From: Leeuwenhoekiella blandensis MED217
GTDB taxonomy: Bacteria > Bacteroidota > Bacteroidia > Flavobacteriales > Flavobacteriaceae
Assembly: GCF_000152985.1 (NCBI RefSeq)
Contig: NZ_CH672395.1
Location: 1,897,687 to 1,961,686 of the forward strand
Reading direction: 5' to 3'
Length of the DNA stretch: 64,000 bases
The position numbers were made by a program, and so were the translations under genes. Below the pieces are notes generated by a model. That model saw nothing but the letters and a program-made list of their open reading frames with translations, did no database searches and was not told the DNA's origin. Shown one piece after another: positions 43,336-52,344 of this stretch (position 1 is its first letter; each line of letters opens with the position of its first letter).

Positions 43336-45165
43336 TTATAATAACGTAGCGAGTAGAAAGGTACCTGCTACACATAAAATGATTGATAGGATACCTCCTA
43401 AAATCAAAAAATGCTTGAAGCGATAAATACCAAGATTGTAGATCAATGTATTGGTTTGATATCCCACGGGTGTAAAAAAGCTAAAATTAGCCGCAAACAT
43501 AACCGCCAGAATAAAAGGTTTAGCAGGTAGGTTGAGTCCGGATGCAACGGAAATTGCAATGGGTGCCATAATCACCGCGGTAGCATTGTTTGAAATACTT
43601 CCGCTAAGAATCATGGTGATCAAAAAAAGAGCTCCAAGAATAAACAAGTTATTTCTCCCTTCAAATAGGGCAAGTAAATGTTCAGAAAGCCAGAGGTCTG
43701 CACCGCTATTGGTCATTGCCACGCCCAGCGGAATCATACCGGCCAGTAGAAAAAATATCTGCCAATCTACTTTATGATAAATTTTATTCATCTCAAGGCT
43801 ATTTGTCGCCAAGAGTAATCCAATTCCTGTAAGCGAACTTGCTAGAATACTCAATAAACCTGAAGCAGCCATGGCGATCACGGCTAGTAAAATCGTTGCA
43901 GTGATATATTTACGCTTGTTATTTTTGGCTTTAAAAGGTTCGTGCATCTTTAAGATCACAATACCTTCTAGATTTTCCAAAGTATTCAACTCGGTTTGGG
44001 TAATCTCTAATAAAATACGATCCCCGGGTTTGATACGTATTTGATTCAGATCTTTACGGATAAGCCGCTCGGTGGTGTTTCTGATGTTTTTCCGTTTTTT
44101 TATAGCAATGGGTAAGGCACCTTCCAGTTTAAGTCGTTTTAAATTATTTAGCGTGCTTCCTACAAAAGCAGAACCGGGCAGGACCAGTACTTCAACTAAT
44201 TGAATTTGGGTTTCTTTAGTCTCTTGCTCACTTTTGTTCTTCTGATCTTTGGAGAAAGTTTCCGTAGTTTGAAGTGCTTTACTAGCGCGTGTTAGGTTTT
44301 CTTCTTGAGAGATACGCTCTATATTTTCAAGATCTGCCATCACGACCAATTTATCTTGCTCTGCTAGCGTAATATATCTTCCCGGCGCATTGGTGACCAC
44401 GTGGTTACGAATGAGTTTGAGTAAGGTTACCTCAGGATCTTTAAAAAGAAACGTATCCTGAATGGCTTTACCCACAAGCGGCGAGTTTGAATTTATGGTG
44501 ACGGTTGTAATCAGGTTGTTGATCTCGTAATCTACTTCTAAACGTTCTGAAACATTTTTCTTCGGAAGAAATTTTGAAGCAATCGTAACCACAACTATTC
44601 CTATTACCAGAAAGATCAAGCCAAACCAGGCAAACTCAAAAAAGCCAAGTTTTTCTACTCCGCGGTTTTGAGCCACAGAATTCACAATGAGGTTGGTTGA
44701 TGTTCCCATTAAGGTACAGCTTCCGCCAAGAATTCCTGCAAAAGATACCGGTAGTAATAATTTACCTGCGGCTATGCCATAACGTTCTGCAAGCTGAAAA
44801 ATAATTTTTATAAAAACGATCACTACGGCTGTTGTACTTATAAAAGCACTTATACCGGCAGTTAGAAACATAAATGTAGGAATAAGCAGGAGTAAAGGTA
44901 AAATGCTCAAGCGCTGTAAACCGTCGGTAAACCAAGCAATGACGCCGTTATCTTCAAGTGCTACAGCAATGATCATCAAGGCCAAAACGGTTATCGTTGC
45001 AGTGTTTGAAAAACCACTTATACCTTCTTCAGGAGTGACTAAACCCAGCAAAATCAAGGATACAATAATGAAAATAGCGATTTTATCTACCGGAAATAAT
45101 TCGGTGACAAATAAAAAAATGGTGACTCCGAGAATGATAAAAACTTCGAGTATTGCGAGATCCAT
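43336..45165 (-). CDS. SLC13-family permease with two TrkA-C domains
   Basis: This 609-residue transporter has the DASS/ArsB-like fold: about 11 membrane segments split into two halves (residues 1-200 and 410-609) by a cytosolic part with two RCK_C/TrkA-C-like repeats (SNSPLVGKAIQDTF and LPGSAFVGSTLNNLKRLKLE). GSCTLMGTSTNLIVN and SNNATAVIMAP are the two SNT-type substrate-site loops. Relatives carry sulfate, dicarboxylates or similar anions with Na+; the substrate is open. Confidence 0.9.
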   Translation of the reverse strand: MDLAILEVFIILGVTIFLFVTELFPVDKIAIFIIVSLILLGLVTPEEGISGFSNTATITVLALMIIAVALEDNGVIAWFTDGLQRLSILPLLLLIPTFMFLTAGISAFISTTAVVIVFIKIIFQLAERYGIAAGKLLLPVSFAGILGGSCTLMGTSTNLIVNSVAQNRGVEKLGFFEFAWFGLIFLVIGIVVVTIASKFLPKKNVSERLEVDYEINNLITTVTINSNSPLVGKAIQDTFLFKDPEVTLLKLIRNHVVTNAPGRYITLAEQDKLVVMADLENIERISQEENLTRASKALQTTETFSKDQKNKSEQETKETQIQLVEVLVLPGSAFVGSTLNNLKRLKLEGALPIAIKKRKNIRNTTERLIRKDLNQIRIKPGDRILLEITQTELNTLENLEGIVILKMHEPFKAKNNKRKYITATILLAVIAMAASGLLSILASSLTGIGLLLATNSLEMNKIYHKVDWQIFFLLAGMIPLGVAMTNSGADLWLSEHLLALFEGRNNLFILGALFLITMILSGSISNNATAVIMAPIAISVASGLNLPAKPFILAVMFAANFSFFTPVGYQTNTLIYNLGIYRFKHFLILGGILSIILCVAGTFLLATLL

Positions 45166-45345
45166 ACGATTAAAATAGAACGCTAAATTTACTAGGAAAG
45201 CTTAAAGCTTTTTGCCAAAGTTTATATAAATCGAAGTTGAAGTATTATCCCTATTTTTAAACCTTGTGGTTGTCCTTTGTTATTAAGGGCGCGTATTTTT
45301 AGCACCTCAGAAGGGTAGAATACACAAGATAATTTACGAGCAAAT

Positions 45346-45927
45346 ATGTTTGATTCTTTACGGAAGCACTTAGAACAGGTTATTGAAATTTCAGATCAGG
45401 AATTTGATGAATTTTGCGGTTTGCTTTCTCCGCAAAAATTCAAAAAAAGAGCTATCCTGATCCGTCCCGGCGATTTGGTTCAGTCAGAATTTTATGTGGT
45501 CTCCGGTTGTTTGCAAGTAGTTCATACTTCAGAAAACGGAGATGAGTCAATTTTACAATTTGCCATTGAAGATTGGTGGGTGAGTGATTTTGCTGCTTTT
45601 TTTAACGGTACACGGGCACGGTTGACGGTAAGCTGTATTGAAGATTCAACGGTGCTGGAATTGAATAAAAACTATCTCGAAGAGCTCTACGGACGAATAC
45701 CAAAATTTGAACGTTTTTTTAGAATCAAATTAACAGGTGCTTTTGTTGCGCTCTATGAACGCATTCAGAATGGCTTAGAAAAAAACAGTACTGAACGGTA
45801 TCAGGAATTCTGTGAGACCTATCCCAATATCGAGCAGCGCGTTCCCAACTATAAAATTGCGAGTTATCTTGGTATAAAACCAGAATCATTAAGCCGAATT
45901 CGAAGAGAACTTCAGGAGAAAACGTAA
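45346..45927 (+). CDS. Crp/Fnr-family transcriptional regulator
   Basis: This 193-residue regulator has an N-terminal cyclic-nucleotide-binding-type beta roll (ILIRPGDLVQSEFYVVSGCL, WWVSDFAAFFNG) and a C-terminal winged helix (VPNYKIASYLGIKPESLSRI). The usual cAMP-binding RxS signature is not evident, so ligand control is uncertain, as for most of these Bacteroidetes proteins. It precedes an SDR gene by 111 bp on the same strand and may regulate it. Confidence 0.88.
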   Translation: MFDSLRKHLEQVIEISDQEFDEFCGLLSPQKFKKRAILIRPGDLVQSEFYVVSGCLQVVHTSENGDESILQFAIEDWWVSDFAAFFNGTRARLTVSCIEDSTVLELNKNYLEELYGRIPKFERFFRIKLTGAFVALYERIQNGLEKNSTERYQEFCETYPNIEQRVPNYKIASYLGIKPESLSRIRRELQEKT

Positions 45928-46010
45928 TTCTTAACAAGGCTTAACAGGCTTTGTATATTCTTAACAGCTAAACCTAACATAGGTCAATGAACTCAAACGG
46001 GAAGGCTAAG

Positions 46011-46018
46011 TAAATTTG
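46011..46018 (+). promoter_or_regulatory. -7 box (TAAATTTG) for the SDR gene
   Basis: It matches TAnnTTTG, 20 bp before the ATG at 46039; no good -33 element is seen. Confidence 0.35.
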
Positions 46019-46038
46019 TCTAAACTAAAAATTAAATT

Positions 46039-46782
46039 ATGAGTTTAGAGAACAAAACTGTGATCATAACCGGAGCCTCAAGTGGAATAGGAGAGGCGAC
46101 GGCAAAAAAATTAGCCGGAGCCGGTGCTAAAGTTGTTATTACTGCACGACGTACAGAGCGCTTGAACGAACTTAAAGAAACTATTGAAAAAGATGGCGGG
46201 ACGGCTCTAGTCGTTACGGCAGATGTAACGAGTAAAGACGATTGGAAGAATATTATTGAAAAAACACACGAGACCTTTGGTAAAGTAGATGTTTTAGTAA
46301 ACAATGCGGGACTGATGCCACTTTCTTTTGTAGAAAATTTGAAGACAGACGAATGGGACACTATGGTAGATGTAAACATCAAAGGTGTGCTTAATGGTGT
46401 TTCTAGTGTAGTGCCAGATATGAAAGAGAATAAATCAGGTCACATTATTAATATTTCATCTGTAGCCGGAAGAAAAATTATGCCTGCCGGATCTGTGTAT
46501 TGTGCCACCAAATATGCGGTAAGAGCTTTGAGTGAAGGTATACGTCTAGAAATGGGACCAAAATATAATACCAAAGTAACTTCTATAGAACCAGGCTTTG
46601 TAGCAACCGAATTGACGCAAACCATTACTGATGATGATGTACAAGATATGTTATCACAGTTTGCCGACTTGAAGACTTTAGAAGCAGAAGATATAGCAAA
46701 TTCTATACATTACGCCTTAACACAACCAGAGCACAGCAGTGTAAACGAGATCTTGATACGACCAACAAATCAGGATTTATAG
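46039..46782 (+). CDS. Short-chain dehydrogenase/reductase
   Basis: This is a 247-residue classical SDR with TGASSGIGEAT (11-21), ARRTERL after beta-2 (favours NADPH), NNAGLMPLSF, active-site Ser in NISSVAG and YCATK as the YxxxK pair (about 154-158). It resembles YdfG/serine-3-dehydrogenase-like members that act on small hydroxy acids or sugars. The exact substrate is unknown. A strong terminator follows. Confidence 0.9.
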   Translation: MSLENKTVIITGASSGIGEATAKKLAGAGAKVVITARRTERLNELKETIEKDGGTALVVTADVTSKDDWKNIIEKTHETFGKVDVLVNNAGLMPLSFVENLKTDEWDTMVDVNIKGVLNGVSSVVPDMKENKSGHIINISSVAGRKIMPAGSVYCATKYAVRALSEGIRLEMGPKYNTKVTSIEPGFVATELTQTITDDDVQDMLSQFADLKTLEAEDIANSIHYALTQPEHSSVNEILIRPTNQDL

Positions 46783-46808
46783 AATATTCTCAATCTTATT
46801 ATATAACC

Positions 46809-46841
46809 AAAAGGTCTGGCATTGCCAGACCTTTTTTTATT
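46809..46841 (+). terminator. Terminator after the SDR gene
   Basis: AAGGTCTGGCA and TGCCAGACCTT form an 11-bp stem with almost no loop, followed by seven T. Confidence 0.92.
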
Positions 46842-46875
46842 GACGCTGCCAAAGGATATAATAATCCCGGATTAG
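46837..46875. repeat. Degenerate REP-like remnant
   Basis: TTATTGACGCTGCCAAAGGA, then TATAATAATCCCGG: the first ~30 bases match the REP-like family behind the terminator, but the rest is missing. Confidence 0.5.
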
Positions 46876-46878
46876 TTA

Positions 46879-47253
46879 CTAGCAGATAAAGGCAATATTT
46901 AAGAGTCCTAATAATCCAAGAATCAGAGCTGTAATCCCAATGATTACTTGATACGGATTTAAAAATCCTGCTGCTTTATTGAAGAAATCTTGTAATGATG
47001 GGCTGTTCTGAAAAGTTCCTCCCAACAGTGCCAAGCCGGCAAGAATACCTACAATGTCTCTAAATGTACAGAAGGGTCTAAAGAGAAACCAAATACCTAA
47101 AATAAGGCATATGCCTCCAATGACGGCAGAAAAGGGGCGAAGAGCACTTGCAGCTTTAGTGAAGATTTGGGTGCTGCCGTCCCATTTGTCTAGTGTTGTT
47201 ATTCCTAAAAGAATACCGGCGCAAATGAGTGCCAGTTCATAAAGTATTATCAT
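46879..47253 (-). CDS. Hypothetical membrane protein, four helices
   Basis: I recognise no family. The 124 residues form four hydrophobic helices arranged as two similar halves (ALICAGILLGITTL / SAVIGGICLILGIWFLF and GILAGLALLGG / YQVIIGITALILGLLGLL), so an internal duplication is possible. Its start overlaps the end of the next gene by 17 bp, which indicates translational coupling with that soluble protein. Confidence 0.7.
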   Translation of the reverse strand: MIILYELALICAGILLGITTLDKWDGSTQIFTKAASALRPFSAVIGGICLILGIWFLFRPFCTFRDIVGILAGLALLGGTFQNSPSLQDFFNKAAGFLNPYQVIIGITALILGLLGLLNIAFIC

Positions 47254-47713
47254 GATGCTTTTGTGTTAGTTTCTCAAAATCGGTAACAGGATCTAACTTG
47301 TCACCTTTACGGATAAAATTAACCGCTTCGAGTAAACTCTCAAAAGAAAAAATTTCTCCTTTATAAAAAAAACGTTCGATAACTAAATTATAAATGGCTG
47401 TTTTGCGGTAAGTAACAACAGCAAAAACCTTAAATAGATCACGTTTGTTTAAATAGGCCAACCAATCTTGGGGTTTAATAGAATAATCATGAACGCGATT
47501 CGAGATGTAATTCACTTGGCTGCCTTTATTTTTATAAAATTTTTCACCAACCTCAAGCACTTTTTGAGCTTTATCCCACTCAAATAATTCGCCTTCATTA
47601 ATTTCTGAAATGATAAAGTCATCAAAAAAGTAAAATGACCCAAAATTAAAACGATGTTCTTCTCTTATTAAATGTATTAAATGGGTGTTCTTTACTTTCA
47701 TAGTCTTCAGCAT
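47237..47713 (-). CDS. Hypothetical soluble protein coupled to a membrane protein
   Basis: I recognise no named family. The 158 residues have no signal peptide; an alternative start is the Met at 47701. Alternating strands and helices (FGSFYFFDDFIISEINEGEL, DLFKVFAVVTYRKTAIYNLV, FSFESLLEAVNFI) look like a small alpha/beta domain of the STAS or SpoIIAA-like size class, a guess from pattern only. It overlaps the four-helix membrane protein gene by 17 bp. Confidence 0.65.
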   Translation of the reverse strand: MLKTMKVKNTHLIHLIREEHRFNFGSFYFFDDFIISEINEGELFEWDKAQKVLEVGEKFYKNKGSQVNYISNRVHDYSIKPQDWLAYLNKRDLFKVFAVVTYRKTAIYNLVIERFFYKGEIFSFESLLEAVNFIRKGDKLDPVTDFEKLTQKHHDNTL

Positions 47714-47781
47714 TTTCTTTTTAAATTATCAAATCTTCAAAGAGATAGAAAATAGTTTAACAGACTTATACGATTAAGTAT

Positions 47782-47811
47782 TAAAAAAAAGCCACCATTC
47801 GGTGGCTTTTT
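47782..47811 (-). terminator. Terminator after the OmpA-family gene
   Basis: AAAAGCCACC and GGTGGCTTTT form the stem; the A-run on the plus strand is the T-run of the minus transcript. Confidence 0.9.
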
Positions 47812-47833
47812 ACAAGTATTTCTAAATATTATA

Positions 47834-48673
47834 CTAGTCGGTCGAACTTACCATCGATAGGAATTTATCTAAATTAGGTAAGATGACAATTCTTGTACGG
47901 CGGTTCTTAGCACGATCTTCTTTAGTGGCATTATCTACAAGTGGTAAGTAACTACTGCGTCCTGCTGCGATCAGTTTAGCAGGATCAACATTATACTTGT
48001 CTTGTAACTCTCTAATGATCGCTGTAGAACGCTCTACTGAAAGTTCCCAATTGTCTTTAATGTAAGCACCGGGTTTTACCGTTTGGTCATCCGTATGACC
48101 TTCAACCATAACTTTGATTGCAGGTTCTGAATTGATGACATCTGCCAGGCGTTTTAATAAACCGTCTGCTTTATTACTTACACGATAGCTTCCGCTATTG
48201 AACAGCAATTTATCAGAAACATTGATCATTACCACAGTCTCATCGATATCGACCTGAATATCTTCATCTTCCCCCACAGAATCATCAAGATTCTTTTTAA
48301 GGTTATATGAGATCGCTAGGTTCATCGAATCTTCAAGACTCTTGGCTTGCGCCAATTCGTTTTGATCTACCTTGCTTAAGGTTTCACGCATTTTATCTTT
48401 AGTACTTTCAGACATAACAGCAAGATTTTCTACTAAGTCAAGCTTTTGATAGTTGTCATCTCTTAAAGAATTTATTTTGCTGTTGTAGTCAGCAACCCGG
48501 TTTTCGATGGCGCTGTATTTTGCTTCTAATTCTTCTTTCTCAACCTGAGTTTTGGTAAGCGAAACCCGCGTGTCGTCATATCTGGTTTCTAATTCGGTGT
48601 ATTTTTTCTTAGACACACAAGATACAGTAAGTATGGTCGCGCTTAAAAGCGCAACAGTATTCATTTTTTTCAT
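47834..48673 (-). CDS. OmpA-family peptidoglycan-binding lipoprotein
   Basis: This 279-residue protein has a lipobox (LTVSCVSKKKY), a coiled coil at about 25-85 (TELETRYDDTRVSLTKTQVE) and a C-terminal OmpA domain (LLFNSGSYRVSNKADGLLKR, VEGHTDDQTV, NWELSVERSTAIIREL, RRTRIVILP). The Asp and Arg that bind diaminopimelate are present. It links the outer membrane to the cell wall. It stands alone with its own terminator. Confidence 0.92.
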   Translation of the reverse strand: MKKMNTVALLSATILTVSCVSKKKYTELETRYDDTRVSLTKTQVEKEELEAKYSAIENRVADYNSKINSLRDDNYQKLDLVENLAVMSESTKDKMRETLSKVDQNELAQAKSLEDSMNLAISYNLKKNLDDSVGEDEDIQVDIDETVVMINVSDKLLFNSGSYRVSNKADGLLKRLADVINSEPAIKVMVEGHTDDQTVKPGAYIKDNWELSVERSTAIIRELQDKYNVDPAKLIAAGRSSYLPLVDNATKEDRAKNRRTRIVILPNLDKFLSMVSSTD

Positions 48674-48782
48674 TATTCATAAATTTAGTTAGACCTCTAT
48701 AACAGGTGCGTCCTAAATTTATTTTTTTCAAAATGCTATAATTCTGTTAAAGCATTTCGTCTAGCCTTATTGATTTGAATGA

Positions 48783-48816
48783 AAAAAGTCCGTAAACACA
48801 GATGTCTACGGACTTT
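48783..48816 (-). terminator. Terminator after the FKBP gene
   Basis: AAAGTCCGTA and TACGGACTTT pair perfectly around a 12-base loop; the minus strand continues with six T. Confidence 0.85.
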
Positions 48817-48837
48817 CAAGATTTATTTAAAAAGCTA

Positions 48838-49290
48838 TTATTTGATATCTACAACTTCCAGGTCAAAAATGAGATCCTGTCCTGCAAGTGGGTGATTGGC
48901 ATCGATCACGATACTTTCATTACGCACTTCAGCTACACGAAGTTGACGCTCACTTCCGTCAGGATTTTTAGCAACTAAGCCCATTCCTACTTGAGGATCA
49001 ATTTCCTGTGGAAGATCTGCTTTTGGTACTTCTTGAAAAAGATCTTTACGCACTTCGCCGTAGGCTTCTGCTTCTGGGATCGTGATCGTTTTCTTTTCAC
49101 TAACTCCCATATCAATAAGACCTTTTTCAAAACCGGGAATGATTTGTCCCTGACCTAATTGAAATTCTAAAGGTTGCTTATCTACAGAGCTGTCAAAAAT
49201 TTGACCATTTGTTAATTTTCCTGTGTAATGCACCTTTACGGTATCGTTATTTTTTACTGTACGTTGTGTATTTTTTTCCTGTGTTTCCAT
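48838..49290 (-). CDS. FKBP-type peptidyl-prolyl isomerase (SlyD-like size)
   Basis: The ATG at 49290 (150 residues, METQEKNTQRTVKNNDTVKV) is preferred to one at 49320, because homologues begin close to the VKNNDTVKVHYTGKL strand. FKBP motifs are GQIFDSSVDKQPLEFQLGQG and IIPGFEKGLIDMGVSEKKTI. The insert-in-flap part (DLPQEIDPQVGMGLVAKNPD) puts it in the SlyD/FkpB-like branch, with chaperone activity. It is cytosolic and has no His-rich tail. Confidence 0.9.
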   Translation of the reverse strand: METQEKNTQRTVKNNDTVKVHYTGKLTNGQIFDSSVDKQPLEFQLGQGQIIPGFEKGLIDMGVSEKKTITIPEAEAYGEVRKDLFQEVPKADLPQEIDPQVGMGLVAKNPDGSERQLRVAEVRNESIVIDANHPLAGQDLIFDLEVVDIK

Positions 49291-49368
49291 AGTGCGGAAG
49301 CTATAAAACAGGCTGTGCAATCCCTAAGCAATTGTGTTAAAATAAAAATTTTTATCAGTATAAAAACA

Positions 49369-49401
49369 AAAAGCATCAAACCTTTAAAATTTGATGCTTT
49401 T
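49369..49401 (-). terminator. Terminator of the parA-lepB operon
   Basis: AAAAGCATCAAA and TTTGATGCTTTT form a 12-bp stem; the minus strand continues TTTTTGTTTTT. It lies 21 bp after the lepB stop. Confidence 0.9.
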
Positions 49402-49421
49402 ACGTGTTATTTGTTTAAATA

Positions 49422-50993
49422 TTAGGATTTTGCTTTCCTGATCTTTATGACTTTTGAGATTACAATATAGCCAACTATGGCAATAATAAAGTAAATAAAG
49501 TAAGAAACCGGCTTGCCATCGCCACCAACCGTCGTAAACAAGCGTTCCCAACGAATTTTTTCCATAATACCGGTGCCATTACTGTCCCAACTAAACCAAA
49601 TAAATACAGGTTTACCTACGATATGATTTTCAGGAACAAAGCCCCAAAAACGACTGTCTTCACTATTATGACGGTTATCACCCATCATCCAGTAATAATC
49701 TTGTTTAAATGTGTATTCGGTAAGTGGTTGACCGTTTAAGGCAACTTCAGTTCCATTTACAGTGATCTCGCGTTGTTCTCCCATTTCTTCACCCTCATAA
49801 ACTTCAATTAGACGTTTATAAAGCGGAAGGTTTTCAACAGTAATTGGCGCTGTAGCTCCAGCTTTAGGAATATAAAAAGAAGCCATCTGATCGCGATTTC
49901 CTAAACTAGCATTCCCTTTCGGAAAGATAGAAGCATCTTTTTGACCTGGATCTGCAATTAACCGTTCAAGGGAAGCTACATTTGGATGATTGCGGAAGCG
50001 CTCTGCATTTTCAGCAGTAAGCGCCTGAGTATGAAATTGCGTTGAATTATAGAACGAAAGATTAGTTATCTTATATTGATCGTAAAGGTTCTTTGCATTA
50101 AATCCGCCACCTTTTGCTGTACCTATATAACTGTATTGTGGTTGTGCACGGCCAGGTAATTCCAGAGGAGCATTGTTTACAAAAACTTTTCCGTCAACGA
50201 TTTTCAAACTATCCCCAGGTAAACCTACCGCACGTTTTACATAATTCGATTTTTTATCTATGGGTTTATGATAGTATTTTCCGTCATCCAAGCCGTAGAA
50301 GCGATTTACCGTATCTACCGGCCAGCTAAACACCACAATGTCGCTGCGCTCAATATCTTGAAACCCCGGAAGTCTAAAGTAGGGGAGTTGGGGTTTGTCT
50401 AAATAGGATTTGATCCCTACACCCGGAATGGTGTCATGAACCATCGGGAAACTTACGGTCGTCATTGGCGTACGTGCCCCATAATGAAACTTACTTACAA
50501 AAAGAAAATCTCCTATGAGTAGAGTGCGTTCTAATGAACCGGTAGGAATCGTAAAAGGTTGCATCACATAGGTGTGTACAATGGTTGCAGCCACAACTGC
50601 AAAAAGAATAGAACTAACCCACTCACCAACAGCACTTTTAGGCACTAATGAGCGCTCTGTTTTATAGGTTACCGGCGCAGCATAATTTAAATAATAGAGG
50701 TAGAAGCCCAGCGTGACAATAACAAGTACTGTGTCTGTCGTTGAGTTTTTACCAAAGCTTCTTGCAGTTTCTACCCAAATTACCGGAAACATAATCAGGT
50801 TTACGATGGGGATAAAAAGAAGAATGGTCCACCACCAAGGGCGACCAATTATACGCATTAGAATAACCGCATTATATATGGGAACGATAGCTTCCCAAGC
50901 CTGACGTCCTGCTTTTTTATATAATTTCCAGGTTCCTAAAAAGTGGATGACCTGAACCAGCAGGAAGAATAAAAACCATTGCATCATTGTCAT
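49422..50993 (-). CDS. lepB: Signal peptidase I with N-terminal membrane extension
   Basis: At 523 residues it is much longer than E. coli LepB. Three or four membrane segments (about 5-110) precede the catalytic part, where the nucleophile is S153 in TIPTGSLERTLLIGDFLFV and the general base is K253 in KSNYVKRAVGLPGDS. MMGDNRHNSEDSRFWG is the late conserved box. Ser is followed by Leu rather than the usual Met. It removes signal peptides from exported proteins. It is the last gene of the parA-parB-DUF5683-dapB-lepB cluster. Confidence 0.94.
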   Translation of the reverse strand: MTMMQWFLFFLLVQVIHFLGTWKLYKKAGRQAWEAIVPIYNAVILMRIIGRPWWWTILLFIPIVNLIMFPVIWVETARSFGKNSTTDTVLVIVTLGFYLYYLNYAAPVTYKTERSLVPKSAVGEWVSSILFAVVAATIVHTYVMQPFTIPTGSLERTLLIGDFLFVSKFHYGARTPMTTVSFPMVHDTIPGVGIKSYLDKPQLPYFRLPGFQDIERSDIVVFSWPVDTVNRFYGLDDGKYYHKPIDKKSNYVKRAVGLPGDSLKIVDGKVFVNNAPLELPGRAQPQYSYIGTAKGGGFNAKNLYDQYKITNLSFYNSTQFHTQALTAENAERFRNHPNVASLERLIADPGQKDASIFPKGNASLGNRDQMASFYIPKAGATAPITVENLPLYKRLIEVYEGEEMGEQREITVNGTEVALNGQPLTEYTFKQDYYWMMGDNRHNSEDSRFWGFVPENHIVGKPVFIWFSWDSNGTGIMEKIRWERLFTTVGGDGKPVSYFIYFIIAIVGYIVISKVIKIRKAKS

Positions 50994-51045
50994 AGGTTCG
51001 TATGTTTTGTTGTATTTGTATGTTTTTCTAGTAAGATGTTACTCA

Positions 51046-51747
51046 TTATGATAAATTGAGTACATCTTTCATACTATAAACACCTGTTTTATCTTTTAAC
51101 CATTCGGCAGCGATGATTGCACCTAAAGCAAAACCATTGCGGTTATGTGCCTTATGTTCGATAGTGATCTCATCAACTTGACTTTCATATTTTATAGTAT
51201 GCGTTCCTGGAACTTCACCTTCGCGTTCTGCTTTAATGGTGATTTTGTTCGCTTCTTGCTCATCAAGAATCCAGTCGTTTTTCTCTGAATGCTCCAAAAT
51301 CCCTTCTGCCAACGTTATTGCGGTTCCGCTAGGGGCATCTAATTTATGAATATGATGTACTTCTGTCATAGCTACATCATAGTCTTTAAGCCCCTGCATC
51401 ATTTTGGCAAGCTGCTTATTCAGTTCAAAAAAGATGTTTACCCCTACGCTAAAGTTTGAGGCGTAAATAAAAGCCCCTTTATTTTGCTCGCATAGCGAAA
51501 CCATCTCGTCATACTTATCAAGCCATCCCGTGGTTCCTGAAACTACCGGAATATTCGCTTCAAAACAGGCTGTGATATTTGCTACGGCAGCAGAAGGAAT
51601 ACTAAAATCGATAGCAACTTCGGCACCATTAAAATCATAAGAGTCATCAGCGGCATCGATGGTTTTCACGATCTCGTGACCGCGATCTGTTGCGAGTTGC
51701 GCTATAGTTTTTCCCATACGGCCATAACCAAGAAGGGCAATTTTCAT
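51046..51747 (-). CDS. dapB: 4-hydroxy-tetrahydrodipicolinate reductase
   Basis: This 233-residue enzyme of lysine and diaminopimelate synthesis reduces HTPA with NAD(P)H. GYGRMGKTIA (7-16) is the cofactor loop. The DapB active-site box HHIHKLDAPSGTAITLAEGI contains the His and Lys residues. SGTTGW and FSVGVNIFFELNKQLA are further family marks. The protein is slightly shorter than the E. coli enzyme, as usual in Bacteroidetes. It is 3 bp from the DUF5683 gene. Confidence 0.95.
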   Translation of the reverse strand: MKIALLGYGRMGKTIAQLATDRGHEIVKTIDAADDSYDFNGAEVAIDFSIPSAAVANITACFEANIPVVSGTTGWLDKYDEMVSLCEQNKGAFIYASNFSVGVNIFFELNKQLAKMMQGLKDYDVAMTEVHHIHKLDAPSGTAITLAEGILEHSEKNDWILDEQEANKITIKAEREGEVPGTHTIKYESQVDEITIEHKAHNRNGFALGAIIAAEWLKDKTGVYSMKDVLNLS

Positions 51748-51750
51748 AAT

Positions 51751-52344
51751 CTAAAAAGTATAAGTGATACGCATCCCAAACGTGTTTGAGTAGTCAAATT
51801 CATTGCGTTGCATAAATGGAGCAAAGCTCAATCGGTCTTCCACTTCATATTGTGAAAGGTGAGCATCTACGTTTGCTTCAAGTATTTGCAATACATACAA
51901 CCCTGCGGTAATGAGTATCGATAGTTCTTTGTTTCTTCGGTAAAAATCCTGGGCTCTCAACAATTGATCTTCTGTGAATAATTCACGCGTATTCCCATTT
52001 TCATCTACTATAGTAAATTCATCCATACGTCCTGCAATACGATCTTTGTATGCGGTACGATATTGTTGAAAGAGGTCGTGATTGTAAACGGCAATTCCTA
52101 CACCGGTACCAATAGCACCGTATACGATAGGAATTTTCCAGTAATCTTTATTGTAAGCTTGTCCTAATCCCGGAAGCACCGCAGCGTAAAACGCAGCTTT
52201 GGCCGGTTTAAGCGCATCATATTCTTGAAAAGCGGCATCTATTTCTTCGGCTTCAATTTGAGGTTGTTCCTCAGATGGCGTTGATTGGCTTAAAGCTATA
52301 CTGCAGAAAAGGAGGCAAGTAAATAGTATTAATTTATTCGGCAC
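51751..52344 (-). CDS. DUF5683 exported or membrane protein
   Basis: This 197-residue protein has a signal peptide (FTCLLFCSIALSQS) and the DUF5683 core (KPAKAAFYAAVLPGLGQAYN, then KDYWKIPIVYGAIGTG), with several hydrophobic stretches, including ITAGLYVLQILEANVDAHLS. Function is unknown. The family is regularly found between parB and dapB in Flavobacteriaceae. Its start overlaps parB by 11 bp. Confidence 0.88.
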   Translation of the reverse strand: MPNKLILFTCLLFCSIALSQSTPSEEQPQIEAEEIDAAFQEYDALKPAKAAFYAAVLPGLGQAYNKDYWKIPIVYGAIGTGVGIAVYNHDLFQQYRTAYKDRIAGRMDEFTIVDENGNTRELFTEDQLLRAQDFYRRNKELSILITAGLYVLQILEANVDAHLSQYEVEDRLSFAPFMQRNEFDYSNTFGMRITYTF

